Source: DRQF01 sp964559135 (GTDB taxonomy: Bacteria > Planctomycetota > GCA-002687715 > DRQF01). Taken from it: a DNA stretch of 64,000 bases. Under the pieces are notes generated by a model that was given only the letters and a program-made list of their open reading frames with translations, was not told the DNA's origin and did no database searches. The number at the start of each line of letters is the position of its first letter. Position 1 is the first letter of the stretch. Shown here in pieces: positions 43,645 through 53,992 of this stretch. The DNA is taken from positions 1-64,000 of the forward strand of contig CAZLGG010000004.1 of assembly GCA_964559135.1 (NCBI GenBank), read 5' to 3'. A program made the translations under genes and the position numbers.

Positions 43645-45441
43645 CTACGGAGCGTCTCGAGGAAGTTTCTTTGGGTCGTCGGACGCATGGCCGACAAAAC
43701 GGAGGCCGAGGGCGTCGAGGGCGTCGCCGAGAGGTTCGCTGGGGGACTCGGTGAGGGGACAGACTCCGCGGGAGTTCTTGGGGAAGGCGATGACTTCCCG
43801 GAGGTTGTCGCGTCCCAGCATGACCATGACCAACCGATCGAGCCCCAGGGCGATGCCCCCGTGGGGCGGCGCGCCGTATTCCAACGCTCGCAGGAACCAG
43901 CCGAACTTGGCTTCCACGTCCTCCTCGGAAAGGTTGACCAGTTCAAAGACGCGACGCTGTACCTCCGGGCGGTGAATACGCAAGCTGCCCGAACCCATCT
44001 CCACTCCATTCACCACGAGATCGTAGAGATCCCCCAGGACTTGCGAGAGATCCCCTTCCTCCCCCTTCGCCGGGAGGGGTTTCTTGGGCATGGTGAACAT
44101 GTGGTGCATGGCGGTCCAATGGCCCGCTTCCTCGTCGTATTCGAAGAGAGGAAAGTCCACGACCCACAGGCAATCCGTCCGCGAATCGTCAATGAGACCC
44201 AGAGCCCGGCCCAGATGCAGCCGGACGTGGGCAAGCGCCGCGAACACGACGGCGTCGCGGTCCGCGACGAAGACGAGGAGATCGCCCGGTTCCGCACCCG
44301 CGCGCTCCAACATGGGATGCAGTTCCGACTCCTGCAGGAACTTACCCACCGGCCCCTGGAAACCGTCCTCGTTCCACTTCACCCAGGCCAATCCACGCGC
44401 GCCGTACTCCTTGGCCACCTTCTCCAGCTTGTCCACCTTCTTGCGCGGCATGGCGGCGCCACCCGGTACGCGGATGGCGCGGACCGAACCTCCCGAAGCG
44501 ACGGCTCCGGAGAACACCTTGAACCCGGTTCTTGCCGCCAGATCGGACAGGTCCACGAGTTCCAATCCGAATCGCGTATCCGGTTTGTCGGTGCCGAAAC
44601 GCGCCATGGCTTCCGCGTAGGTCATTCGCGGGAAGGGCAGCGGGAGATCCACGCCCTTCAGCTCCTTCCAAAGGCGGTGAAGCGTCTTCTCCACGATGGC
44701 GAAGACGTCGTCCGGGCGGACGAAACTCATTTCCATGTCCAACTGTGTGAACTCGGGCTGACGGTCGGCGCGAAGGTCTTCGTCTCGCAGGCACTTGCAG
44801 ATCTGATAGTAGCGGTCGAGACCCGAGACCATGAGCACCTGCTTGAAGAGCTGGGGCGACTGGGGAAGGGCATAGACAAGACCAGGCTGCAGACGGGAGG
44901 GCACGATGAAGTCCCGGGCTCCCTCGGGGGTCGTCTTCGTCAGCAGAGGCGTCTCAATGTCCACGAAGTCTTCGTCGTGAAAGACCTCGCGGATGATCTG
45001 GGTGACGCGGCTGCGAAAGACCATCGCCTCGGACAGGGGGCGACGGCGAAGGTCCACGAAACGGTACTTGAGCCGCGTGTCCTCCTTCGCCTCGATCTCG
45101 TCCTGAACCTCGAAGGGCGGCGTCTTCGACCTGTTGAGGATTTCGACCTCGAGGACCTTCACCTCGACCTCGCCGGTCGGGCGGTCCGCGTTGATCTGCC
45201 CATCCGGCCGGGCTTCCACCTTGCCCCTGAGGGCGATCACATATTCAGACTTCAGGCCCTCGAGGATCTCCTCTTGGCCCGGGTCGAAACGCGCCTGAGT
45301 GATGCCGTATCGATCGCAGAGGTCGACGAAGTGGACACCGCCGTGATCCCGGCGATTGCGGACCCAACCGGCCAGAATGACCTCACGGTCGATGTCCTTC
45401 GAACGCAGTTCGCCGCAGGTGACGTTTCGATGCAATCTCAT
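43645..45441 (-). CDS. aspS: Aspartyl-tRNA synthetase, bacterial type
   Basis: 598 residues, the standard bacterial length of about 590. An N-terminal OB-fold (1-105, GWVRNRRDHGGVHFVDLCD) binds the anticodon. The class II core has motif 2 YQICKCLRDEDLRADRQPEF and motif 3 GIALGLDRLVMVMLG. The bacterial GAD insertion lies about 290-420. Whether it charges only tRNA-Asp or also tRNA-Asn cannot be told here. GAGGAG lies nine bases before the ATG. It is downstream of the atp operon, separated by a terminator. Confidence 0.97.
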   Translation of the reverse strand: MRLHRNVTCGELRSKDIDREVILAGWVRNRRDHGGVHFVDLCDRYGITQARFDPGQEEILEGLKSEYVIALRGKVEARPDGQINADRPTGEVEVKVLEVEILNRSKTPPFEVQDEIEAKEDTRLKYRFVDLRRRPLSEAMVFRSRVTQIIREVFHDEDFVDIETPLLTKTTPEGARDFIVPSRLQPGLVYALPQSPQLFKQVLMVSGLDRYYQICKCLRDEDLRADRQPEFTQLDMEMSFVRPDDVFAIVEKTLHRLWKELKGVDLPLPFPRMTYAEAMARFGTDKPDTRFGLELVDLSDLAARTGFKVFSGAVASGGSVRAIRVPGGAAMPRKKVDKLEKVAKEYGARGLAWVKWNEDGFQGPVGKFLQESELHPMLERAGAEPGDLLVFVADRDAVVFAALAHVRLHLGRALGLIDDSRTDCLWVVDFPLFEYDEEAGHWTAMHHMFTMPKKPLPAKGEEGDLSQVLGDLYDLVVNGVEMGSGSLRIHRPEVQRRVFELVNLSEEDVEAKFGWFLRALEYGAPPHGGIALGLDRLVMVMLGRDNLREVIAFPKNSRGVCPLTESPSEPLGDALDALGLRFVGHASDDPKKLPRDAP

Positions 45442-45470
45442 GGGAAGAATCTCCTCAGCGAGGAGATACC

Positions 45471-45515
45471 GAAAAGTGCCCCCGAAATCACGCCGCGAGC
45501 GGCGTGATCGGGGGC
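45471..45515 (-). terminator. Terminator after the atp operon
   Basis: A long GC stem (45478-45495 with 45500-45515, two bulged bases) lies between atpC and aspS. On the minus strand it is followed by a short TTTT run. It should end or attenuate atp transcription before aspS. Confidence 0.65.
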
Positions 45516-45537
45516 GACCTTCATCTCGAGAAAGGTC

Positions 45538-45969
45538 TCAGTTGTTTCTTTGGGCGTCCCGAGCGACGTGCAGGCGTTGGAGCGCGCGGCGAAGAGCCAA
45601 TTCAGCCCGGAGGAAATCGATCTCAGATCGCGCTTCTTTCCGCTTCTGGAGGCGCTCCCGCGCCCGCTGCTCGGCGCGGCGAGCCCGCTCGACATCGATG
45701 TCCTCCGCCCGCTCACCGACGTCCGCCAGGATGCGACAGAGATTGTCCGAAACCTCCAGGAATCCGTCGGAGACGAAAAGGAGCGTCTCCTTCCCCGATT
45801 CCTCCACCACGCGCAGCTCACCCATTTCCACGGCGGAGAGCATGGGGGCGTGATTGGGCAACACTCCCATCAGGCCGTCGGCCGCCGGAAAGACGACGGA
45901 CCGAACGGCGCCGTGGAAGACCTCCTGCTCGGGGGTCACGAACTCGAGATCGAAAACGGTGGCGGCCAT
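45538..45969 (-). CDS. atpC: ATP synthase F1 epsilon subunit
   Basis: 143 residues. An N-terminal beta-sandwich (FDLEFVTPEQEVFHGAV, GLMGVLPNHAPMLSAV) is followed by a C-terminal helical hairpin rich in Arg and Glu (RARRAEQRARERLQKR). Epsilon couples rotation between gamma and the c-ring and can inhibit ATP hydrolysis. It is the last gene of the atp operon, 13 bases after atpD. Confidence 0.95.
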   Translation of the reverse strand: MAATVFDLEFVTPEQEVFHGAVRSVVFPAADGLMGVLPNHAPMLSAVEMGELRVVEESGKETLLFVSDGFLEVSDNLCRILADVGERAEDIDVERARRAEQRARERLQKRKEARSEIDFLRAELALRRALQRLHVARDAQRNN

Positions 45970-45982
45970 GCTTCAGATCTCC

Positions 45983-47389
45983 TCAGGCAGCCGTGGTGGT
46001 CTGGATCTTCTCGGCCTTGGCCACGGCGTCCTCGATGGTGCCCACCATGTAGAAGGCATCCTCGGGAAGATGATCCCATTTGCCCTCGAGGATCTCCTTG
46101 AAGGAACGAACCGTATCCTCGATCTCCACGAAGATGCCCGGCGAACCGGTGAACTGCTCCGCGACCGCGAAGGGCTGCGCCAAGAATTTCTGGATGCGCC
46201 GCGCCCGATTCACGGTGGCCCTGTCCTCGTCGGAGAGTTCCTCCATGCCGAGAATGGCAATGATGTCTTTCAGCTCCTTGTAGCGCTGCAGGATCTGCTG
46301 CACGGCGCGGGCCGTGCGGTAGTGTTCTTCGCCCACGAAGTCGGGAGAGAGCTGACGCGACGTGGAACGAAGCGGGTCCACGGCGGGATAGATGCCCAAC
46401 TCGGCCAGCGATCGCTCGAGGGCCACGGTGGCGTCCAAGTGAGGGAAGGTCGCCACGGGCGCCGGGTCGGTGTAGTCGTCGGCAGGCACGTAGATGGCCT
46501 GCATCGATGTGATCGATCCTTTGTCCGTCGTCGTGATTCTCTCCTGAAGTGCGCCCATCTCCGAGTTCAAGGTGGGCTGATAACCCACGGCCGACGGCAT
46601 CCGTCCGAGCAACGTGGACACCTCGGAACCCGCCTGCACGAATCGGAAGATGTTGTCGATGAAGAGCAGAACGTCCTTGCCCAGCTCGTCGCGGAAATAC
46701 TCGCACATCGTCAGGGCGGAGAGGGCCACGCGAAGACGGGCACCCGGAGGCTCGTTCATCTGACCGAAGACGAGAGCCGTCGACGGCAACACATTGGCTT
46801 CCTTCATTTCGAGGAAGAGGTCATTGCCCTCACGGGTTCTTTCTCCCACGCCCGCGAACGCGGAGTAACCCGAGTGCTGCTTCGCAACGACGTGAATGAG
46901 CTCCTGGATGAGCACCGTCTTTCCCACACCCGCTCCGCCGAACAGGCCGATCTTGCCGCCCTTCGCGAAAGGCACGAGAAGGTCGATGACCTTGATCCCC
47001 GTGTTGAAGGTCTGGGACACGGTCTGCTGGCGCTCGAAGCTGGGTGCCGCCCTGTGAATGGGCCAGCGAGGCCCCTTGGGCGGCTCACCCTTGTCGAGAG
47101 GCTGCCCGAGCAGATTGTACACCCGCCCCAGCGCGTCCTCACCCACGGGAACCGTGATGGCCTCTCCCGTGTCCTTCACCTCCGACCCCCTCTGGAGGCC
47201 GTCGGTGCTGGTCATCGCGATGGTGCGGACCACGTCGTTGCCCAGGTGCTGCTGCACCTCCAAGACGATGTCTTCGTCGGTCGCCTCGTTGTGGACGACG
47301 AGGGCATTGTAGATCGCGGGAAGGTTCTCCCGATCGAACTTCACGTCGACGACGACACCGACAATCTCGTGAATGCTTCCGGAACTCAC
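45983..47389 (-). CDS. atpD: ATP synthase F1 beta subunit, GTG start
   Basis: 468 residues, normal length. It is the catalytic subunit, with Walker A GGAGVGKT, the ALVFGQMNEPPGARLR block, and VLLFIDNIFRF as Walker B. The start is GTG 47389, with AGGGAG eight bases upstream. The gene follows atpG by 37 bases. Confidence 0.98.
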   Translation of the reverse strand: MSSGSIHEIVGVVVDVKFDRENLPAIYNALVVHNEATDEDIVLEVQQHLGNDVVRTIAMTSTDGLQRGSEVKDTGEAITVPVGEDALGRVYNLLGQPLDKGEPPKGPRWPIHRAAPSFERQQTVSQTFNTGIKVIDLLVPFAKGGKIGLFGGAGVGKTVLIQELIHVVAKQHSGYSAFAGVGERTREGNDLFLEMKEANVLPSTALVFGQMNEPPGARLRVALSALTMCEYFRDELGKDVLLFIDNIFRFVQAGSEVSTLLGRMPSAVGYQPTLNSEMGALQERITTTDKGSITSMQAIYVPADDYTDPAPVATFPHLDATVALERSLAELGIYPAVDPLRSTSRQLSPDFVGEEHYRTARAVQQILQRYKELKDIIAILGMEELSDEDRATVNRARRIQKFLAQPFAVAEQFTGSPGIFVEIEDTVRSFKEILEGKWDHLPEDAFYMVGTIEDAVAKAEKIQTTTAA

Positions 47390-47426
47390 GTCAACCGCTC
47401 CCTGTGCTCAGCGTGTATGTTTTCCA

Positions 47427-48323
47427 TCAGCCCTTCAGGGCTTCCGCTCCCGCCGCGATCTCCAAGAGCTCGGCGGTGATGCCCGCTTGGCGGGCCTTGT
47501 TGTATTCGCGGGTGAGGTCGTCGATCATGTCGCCGGCCGCATCCGTTGCGTTCTTCATGGCAATGCGTCGGGCCGCGAACTCGCTGGCAAGCGACTCCAA
47601 CACCGCATTGAAGAACTTCATTTCGAGTGACTTGGGGATGAGCCTCGCCAAGATCTCCTTGGGGCTGGGCTCCATGATGTACTCGGTCTCGCCCTCGGTC
47701 GCGACCGCCTCTTCGCCTTCCGCTTCACCGTCCGTGGGGAGGGCGGCGAGAGGTAAGAGGGTCTCGACGGTGGGGACGAATTTCACCACCGACTGAAACA
47801 TGGTGTAGACCAAGCTGACCCGCTGGTAATTCCCCTGCACGAATGCATCCGCCAAGGACGCCATGACCTTGGACATGGCGCGGTAGTCGGCGTATTCCAG
47901 GCGCCCCTCGTACGAGCCGGCAGAGGACTGCTTGATCTTTTCGAAGAGCAAGGTCGCGCGACGGCCCAGCGTGTAGACGTCGACCTCGATCCCTCTTTTC
48001 TCCACCTCGCGCACGTAGCCCACGGCCTTGCGAGAGAGGTTGGCGTTGAAGGGGCCGCAGAGCCCCTTCGTACCACCGATCACGATCACGCACTCCCGCT
48101 CGACCTCGGTCGGAGCCACGAGCAAAGGTGAGGTGTCCTCGGGCGCATGGCGCGCAACCCTCGCCATCATGGCCCGAATCGCATCGGCGAAGGGACGGGT
48201 GGCTTCCGCCCGTCCCTGAAGCTTCTTCATCTTCGTGGTGGCGACGAGTTCCATGGTACTCGTCACCTTGCGGATGTTGCCGATGCTCTTGATGCGAGCT
48301 TTGAGTTCTTTGACGCCCTTCAT
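47427..48323 (-). CDS. atpG: ATP synthase F1 gamma subunit
   Basis: 298 residues. The N-terminal helix (LKARIKSIGNIRKVTSTMELVATTKM) and the C-terminal helix (KNATDAAGDMIDDLTREYNKARQAGIT) form the rotor shaft and are strongly conserved. IGGTKGLCGPFN is the family's central motif. A stretch near residues 200-215 is acidic (DGEAEGEEAVATEGE), a small lineage-specific insertion. It lies 13 bases after atpA. Confidence 0.97.
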   Translation of the reverse strand: MKGVKELKARIKSIGNIRKVTSTMELVATTKMKKLQGRAEATRPFADAIRAMMARVARHAPEDTSPLLVAPTEVERECVIVIGGTKGLCGPFNANLSRKAVGYVREVEKRGIEVDVYTLGRRATLLFEKIKQSSAGSYEGRLEYADYRAMSKVMASLADAFVQGNYQRVSLVYTMFQSVVKFVPTVETLLPLAALPTDGEAEGEEAVATEGETEYIMEPSPKEILARLIPKSLEMKFFNAVLESLASEFAARRIAMKNATDAAGDMIDDLTREYNKARQAGITAELLEIAAGAEALKG

Positions 48324-48336
48324 GCTTGGGTCCCGC

Positions 48337-49875
<1,539 letters not shown>

Positions 49876-49914
49876 GTTTCCACTCCAGAGGAATCGGAAG
49901 AGACTGAGCGAGCG

Positions 49915-50454
49915 TCAGACGACGCTCTTCAGTTGCTGCTCCAACTCCTCGTATTGTCTCCTGATCGTTCCGTCGATGCGCATCGACCCCACCGTGATCC
50001 TCAATCCGCCCAAGAGATCGGGTCTGACGACGATCTCGGCCTCGACCTTCTTGCCGGTCGCGTCCGACAGGCGCTTCAACAACGCGTCTTTGGCTTCCCC
50101 CTCGACGGGGAACGCGGACTCCACAGTCACGTGAATGATGCCGTCCGCCGCCTCCTTCAGCTCGAAGAACTCGAGAATCATCGCCCCGAGAATGGACTCG
50201 CGACCCCGATCCACGATGAGCTTCATCACGTTGCCGATGAAGGGGTGGAGCCCCTTTGCCAGCTTCTCGTCCACGAGTCTCTTCTTGGCATCCGGAGGGG
50301 CCCCCTGATCCAGGTAGAGACGTCGAGCCGCAGCGTCGGCCGTGAGGCGACGATGCAGCTCGATCAGCCCCTCCGCGACCTCACCGGAAACATCACGTTC
50401 TCGAGCGAGTTCGAAAAGAGCCTGAGCGTAGCGTTGTGCTGCAACTCGAGACAT
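49915..50454 (-). CDS. atpH: ATP synthase F1 delta subunit
   Basis: 179 residues. The N-terminal six-helix domain opens with AAQRYAQALFELARERD, and the C-terminal block DLLGGLRITVGSMRIDGTIRR is the family signature. Delta joins the peripheral stalk to the top of F1. Its ATG shares one base with the atpF stop (TGATG), so translation is coupled. Confidence 0.96.
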   Translation of the reverse strand: MSRVAAQRYAQALFELARERDVSGEVAEGLIELHRRLTADAAARRLYLDQGAPPDAKKRLVDEKLAKGLHPFIGNVMKLIVDRGRESILGAMILEFFELKEAADGIIHVTVESAFPVEGEAKDALLKRLSDATGKKVEAEIVVRPDLLGGLRITVGSMRIDGTIRRQYEELEQQLKSVV

Positions 50455-50981
50455 CAGTTGAGATCCCCCGCCTTCGCCAACACCTCGTTGGCCAGGCGCT
50501 GGTGTTCTTTCTCGTCGATCTTCTCCGACACCACCTTGCGAGAGATGGTGACGGCCAGATCGACGACCTGAGCCCTAAGATCGGCAATGGCGCGGTCGCG
50601 CGCAGCAGCTATGTCCTTCTCCGCCCGGGCCTTCAGGGCATCCGCCTGCGATTCGGCTTCATCGATGATGGACTGCTTGGCCCTTTCGGCAGCCTCACGG
50701 GCGGCCTCCAGAGTCTTCTTGGCCTCGGTCGCGGCCTCGTCCAGCTTGCGCTGGTATTCGGCCATGGCGGCGTCCGCTTCCTTGCGAGCCTTTTCCGCGG
50801 CAGCAATGTCCGCGCGGATCTTCTGCTCCCGCTCCTCGATCATCTGAGTGAGCGGACCCCAACCGAGTTTCCAGAGAAGCGCCACCAACAAGGCAAAAGT
50901 GACGGCGGACCAGATCATGAAGCCGGGCTCGAAAGCGAATACGCCGCCTTCCGCCTCGGACGCGAAAGAAAGAATCAGCAT
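50454..50981 (-). CDS. atpF: ATP synthase F0 b subunit
   Basis: 175 residues. One membrane helix (MIWSAVTFALLVALLWKLGW, about 22-41) is followed by a long charged coiled coil rich in Ala, Glu and Lys, the peripheral stalk. There is a single b gene, so a b2 homodimer is expected. GGGAGGGG lies upstream of the ATG. The gene lies 51 bases after atpE. Confidence 0.95.
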   Translation of the reverse strand: MLILSFASEAEGGVFAFEPGFMIWSAVTFALLVALLWKLGWGPLTQMIEEREQKIRADIAAAEKARKEADAAMAEYQRKLDEAATEAKKTLEAAREAAERAKQSIIDEAESQADALKARAEKDIAAARDRAIADLRAQVVDLAVTISRKVVSEKIDEKEHQRLANEVLAKAGDLN

Positions 50982-51032
50982 TTCATCCCCTCCCAGGTCG
51001 GATGTTCTTCAAAACCCCTGGGTCTGAACGAC

Positions 51033-51359
51033 TTACTTGAGGCCGGCCAGAGAGAAGGTGACGAAGATGGCGAAGAAGGTAAAACCTTCGATCAGAGCCG
51101 CCGCGATAATCATCGTGACGCGGATCGCTCCCGCAGCCTCGGGCTGGCGAGCGGTCCCTTCCATGGCGGCGGTGGCGAGCTTTCCGATGCCGAAACCTCC
51201 GCCGATGGTGGCGAGTCCAGCCCCGATTCCGGCAGCGAGCCAACCCCAACCGAGGGACGTGGCGCGAGCGGCTTCCGCATCCTGAGCCATCGCGGTGGCG
51301 CTGCAGACGAGCAGGGCACCTGCCATCATGAGCATCGTCTTGGCGTACTTGGCGAGCAT
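51033..51359 (-). CDS. atpE: ATP synthase F0 c subunit with N-terminal extension
   Basis: 108 residues against the usual 75-90. Residues 1-26 form a hydrophobic leader (LMMAGALLVCSATAMAQ) resembling a signal peptide. Helix 1 has the glycine motif GGGFGIG; the loop has ARQPEA; helix 2 carries the ion-binding Glu in AALIEGFTFF. Aligned to Ilyobacter c, the Gln32 place is Ile and the Ser66 place is Gly, so the sodium ligand set is missing and proton coupling is expected. A perfect AAGGAGGTC stands just before the ATG. Confidence 0.95.
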   Translation of the reverse strand: MLAKYAKTMLMMAGALLVCSATAMAQDAEAARATSLGWGWLAAGIGAGLATIGGGFGIGKLATAAMEGTARQPEAAGAIRVTMIIAAALIEGFTFFAIFVTFSLAGLK

Positions 51360-51467
51360 CCTGAAGACCTCCTTATAGTCAATTTTTTCTTGCGGCTTCG
51401 GCCGCGGTTCGAATCAAATCCCGGAGGCACCGAGCCCCCGTTCCCAATCGGTCCAACACCCCGTCGA

Positions 51468-52244
51468 TCAGTGATCGGGGTGTACGGCGCCACCGACGAA
51501 CAACGTCGCAAGCAGCACGAAGACGTAGGCCTGAAGGAAAGCCACGAGGGCTTCCAACAAGCTCACGAAGAGAGCCAATCCCACCCCGCCACCGACGGCG
51601 AGGGAGTTCTTGTAGATGAATATGAGCCCCAGGAAACTCCCCAGCACCAGGTGGCCGGCAAGCATGTTGGCCATGAGACGCACGGCCAACACGGCGTGCT
51701 TGATGCAAAAGCCCAGGACTTCGATGGGAAAGAGTATGGGGAGAACGTAGAAAGGGACGCCGGACGGGACGAAACCCTTGATGAATCCGATGGGCCCGTT
51801 GTACCAGATGCCACCCACCACCGAGACCAGGAAGGTGCAAAACGCGAGAGCACCCGTCAGATAGATGTTCGAAGTGGATGCCCCGCCGATCACGGGAATG
51901 GGCATCATTCCCACGATGTTGAGGGTGAGGATGAACGAAAAGAGGGTCACGAAGAACGGGAGGAACGTGCGGCCGTGCTTTTCGCCCATCAAGGGATAGA
52001 CGATCTCGTCACGAATGAAGTGATAGATGAGTTCGATGAAGCCCCTCAGTTTCCCCTCGGGAATCGTCTTGCTCTTGTCGACCCTCCACAACATGAGGAG
52101 AAGAATGCCCGCCGCGATCCACATGTTCCATGTGTACTTGGTGATGCCAAGAGGGCCCATGGGGTGATCCAGGACGTGATGAAAAATCAACGCCATCGGA
52201 TCTTCCGCTTCACCCGAAAGAAATGGGAGAAGAATCGCGTTCAC
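51468..52244 (-). CDS. atpB: ATP synthase F0 a subunit, GTG start
   Basis: 258 residues from GTG 52244, selected because GGAGG stands six bases upstream; the frame is open further but that would run through this site. About six membrane helices are present. The proton-channel helix is VRLMANMLAGHLVLG with the essential Arg, and the C-terminal helix LEALVAFLQAYVFVLLATLFVG is conserved. The gene follows the AtpI-like gene by 40 bases. The 108 bases between atpB and atpE contain no other gene. Confidence 0.96.
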   Translation of the reverse strand: MNAILLPFLSGEAEDPMALIFHHVLDHPMGPLGITKYTWNMWIAAGILLLMLWRVDKSKTIPEGKLRGFIELIYHFIRDEIVYPLMGEKHGRTFLPFFVTLFSFILTLNIVGMMPIPVIGGASTSNIYLTGALAFCTFLVSVVGGIWYNGPIGFIKGFVPSGVPFYVLPILFPIEVLGFCIKHAVLAVRLMANMLAGHLVLGSFLGLIFIYKNSLAVGGGVGLALFVSLLEALVAFLQAYVFVLLATLFVGGAVHPDH

Positions 52245-52284
52245 CTCGCTCCTCCGCACACCCGTTTCATCGGGTGCCAACTCG

Positions 52285-52785
52285 TCACGTTTTCGATTCC
52301 ATCGAGGCTGACGGCCTCGTACCCAATCCAACCGAACGGTCGTTTTCCGGGGCAGAGGAAGGGCTCTCCGAAGCCGCTTCGGGGAATCCGCCGACTCGGG
52401 CCCGAGAATCGTTGAGCCCTTTTACTGCAAGTCCGAGCTGGACAAAACCCAAACAGAGAAACTCGGCGGCAAATGGTCCTACGACCTCCCTCAATCCCAC
52501 GCCGAAACCGGCCACGCTCACCGTCAGCGCCCCCGCCAGGAGCACCATCTTGGTCAGCATCCCAGCCCCGAACCAGACGAAAAGTCTCGACGGGTCGTCT
52601 TGGAATCCTCTCATCACGACGAGCCACCCCCCGGTGCTCACCAGGAACCCGCCGACCGTCCCCGCCGCCAACGCTCGCGTCGTCAGCCCGAATCCCAAAG
52701 TCGGGGCGACGACAGCTATGAGGCCGGCCAGCACGGTGCCCGCGATGACCGAAACCAGCAGAAAGAAGATGAGAGAGCGTTTCAC
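52285..52785 (-). CDS. AtpI-like membrane protein
   Basis: 166 residues with four membrane helices (about 5-28, 35-58, 68-90, 98-116) and a disordered Ser/Pro-rich tail. Position before atpB and topology match AtpI (ATP synthase protein I), which helps assemble the c-ring. Sequence is poorly conserved in this family, so the call rests on context. The start overlaps the atpZ stop in an ATGA. Confidence 0.75.
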   Translation of the reverse strand: MKRSLIFFLLVSVIAGTVLAGLIAVVAPTLGFGLTTRALAAGTVGGFLVSTGGWLVVMRGFQDDPSRLFVWFGAGMLTKMVLLAGALTVSVAGFGVGLREVVGPFAAEFLCLGFVQLGLAVKGLNDSRARVGGFPEAASESPSSAPENDRSVGLGTRPSASMESKT

Positions 52786-53018
52786 GACTCACTGTCGTCC
52801 TTCTTCGCCTCGATGCGTTCGGCGAGCCTCAGCAAGGAGGACGTCGCCACGATCAATCCCAAAACGCCGCCGACCAGAGTCAGCCAGGGCATCGTCCCGT
52901 ACCGTCCATCCGCCCACCAACCCAAATACGTGAGTAGCCCCATCTGCGCGCCGAAGGAGATCCCCACGCCGACGAACTTCATGGCATCGACGCCGGCTCT
53001 TTTCGGATTCGATGGCAA
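52782..53018 (-). CDS. AtpZ-like small membrane protein, first gene of the atp operon
   Basis: 78 residues from TTG 53018, with GAGGG seven bases upstream; ATG 52982 is the fallback and has no Shine-Dalgarno. Two helices (FVGVGISFGAQMGLLTYLGWW and WLTLVGGVLGLIVATSSLL) separated by ADGRYGTMP match the short AtpZ/AtpQ family, proposed with AtpI to form a Mg2+/Ca2+ channel and assembly factor. It leads the operon atpZ-atpI-BEFHAGDC and overlaps the next gene by four bases. Confidence 0.78.
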   Translation of the reverse strand: MPSNPKRAGVDAMKFVGVGISFGAQMGLLTYLGWWADGRYGTMPWLTLVGGVLGLIVATSSLLRLAERIEAKKDDSES

Positions 53019-53125
53019 CAGAAGGCCCTCGCATGGCTCCCGCAGACGGGTTTCCTGGCGGGCTGAAGCTGCGGCTGGACGCAGACCCGTCAGCGGGCGA
53101 TGGCGCCTCACCAACGGGTCGCGGG

Positions 53126-53154
53126 ATGTTAGGCATCCCGGAGGGGGGGATCAA
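53126..53154 (-). promoter_or_regulatory. Candidate promoter of the atp operon
   Basis: On the minus strand TTGATC (53154-53149) and TAACAT (53131-53126) are spaced 17 bp, each 4 of 6 to consensus. The leader to atpZ would be about 100 bases. Confidence 0.5.
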
Positions 53155-53245
53155 GCCGCAGGCCCCCATCCTGGATGGGAATAAATATGAAGCCCGAGGG
53201 TCCCTTCGCCCGGGTCCTCGGCCCCCTTCTGTTATGCTCCGCGTG

Positions 53246-53908
53246 ATGAGAATGCGCTTGGCCATCGTCACTTTCTTGCTTCTTTGGACGCCCCTCGGCT
53301 GCAGAACCGAGGAGTTGGACGTCGCTACCGCCGAGACCCGCAAGGCAGAACTCAGGAACATCGAGTCCAAAGCCGAGCACTTTCGGCGCCGAACGGAGTG
53401 GGCGAAGGCCAAGGAGTCGGAGTACCGCATCTTGGTCACCGAGGCGGAGGAGAAGCTGGCGGAGATTCGAGGGCAGCTCCTCCAACTACGACAAGACAAC
53501 AACCGTCGCGCCGCCGAAGTCGCCAAACTCGTGAACGAAGGCAAAGTCCTCGATGCGGACATGGCCAAGCGCCGTCAGGATATCACGGCGAAGAAGGCCC
53601 TGATCCAGAAACTCACCCAGGAAGGGAAAGATCTGGAGAAGAGCCGCCGCGAGACCGAGGCGCGGCTGGCCGAACTGAAAGCCGCATTGCTCCGCGTCAC
53701 GGAAGAGAATCGGGCGGCCTTGGAAAGGACCAAGGCGTTTTTCCAGTCGATGGGCTGGGAATTCCCGAAGCTTCCCGGCCCGGCCCCGGAGAAGCCGCCG
53801 GCCAAGAACGCTCCCCCGAAAAAGGCCCCCGTGAAAGCGGGGCCCGTCAAGACTCCCCCGGCGAAGGCAAATCCGACCAAAACGACTCCGGCTTCCAAGA
53901 AGAAGTGA
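53246..53908 (+). CDS. Coiled-coil lipoprotein with Pro/Lys-rich tail
   Basis: 220 residues from ATG 53246; ATGs at 53234 and 53252 are also in frame. The signal ends in the lipobox TPLGC. Residues 22-165 are one long coiled coil with Arg/Glu/Lys heptads (RNIESKAEHFRRR, KLAEIRGQLLQLRQ). The last 50 residues are repeats of Pro, Ala and Lys (PPAKNAPPKKAPVKAGPVK), a basic disordered tail that could contact peptidoglycan or anionic polymers. A TATGCT lies seven bases before the start, hinting at a leaderless transcript. Function unknown. Confidence 0.78.
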   Translation: MRMRLAIVTFLLLWTPLGCRTEELDVATAETRKAELRNIESKAEHFRRRTEWAKAKESEYRILVTEAEEKLAEIRGQLLQLRQDNNRRAAEVAKLVNEGKVLDADMAKRRQDITAKKALIQKLTQEGKDLEKSRRETEARLAELKAALLRVTEENRAALERTKAFFQSMGWEFPKLPGPAPEKPPAKNAPPKKAPVKAGPVKTPPAKANPTKTTPASKKK

Positions 53909-53927
53909 CCCCTCCAAGTGGGCCGCC

Positions 53928-53955
53928 TTGGCCCCACGCCGTGTCTGGATAGGAT
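53928..53955 (+). promoter_or_regulatory. Candidate promoter of ndk
   Basis: TTGGCC at 53928-53933 and TAGGAT at 53950-53955, spaced 16 bp, about 37 bases before the ndk ATG. Confidence 0.5.
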
Positions 53956-53992
53956 CCGTCCTCCAACCTCATTCGATAGGAATCACACGACC

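Noticed and set aside
43384..45507. 707-codon plus-strand frame opposite aspS
   Set aside because: It is a shadow of aspS; its beginning also overlaps the second nidogen-like gene out of frame.
45854..47479. 541-codon plus-strand frame opposite atpD
   Set aside because: It is antisense to a fully conserved ATP synthase subunit.
51395..51440. tRNA-like TTCGAATC sequence between atpE and atpB
   Set aside because: No acceptor or anticodon stem could be folded around it.
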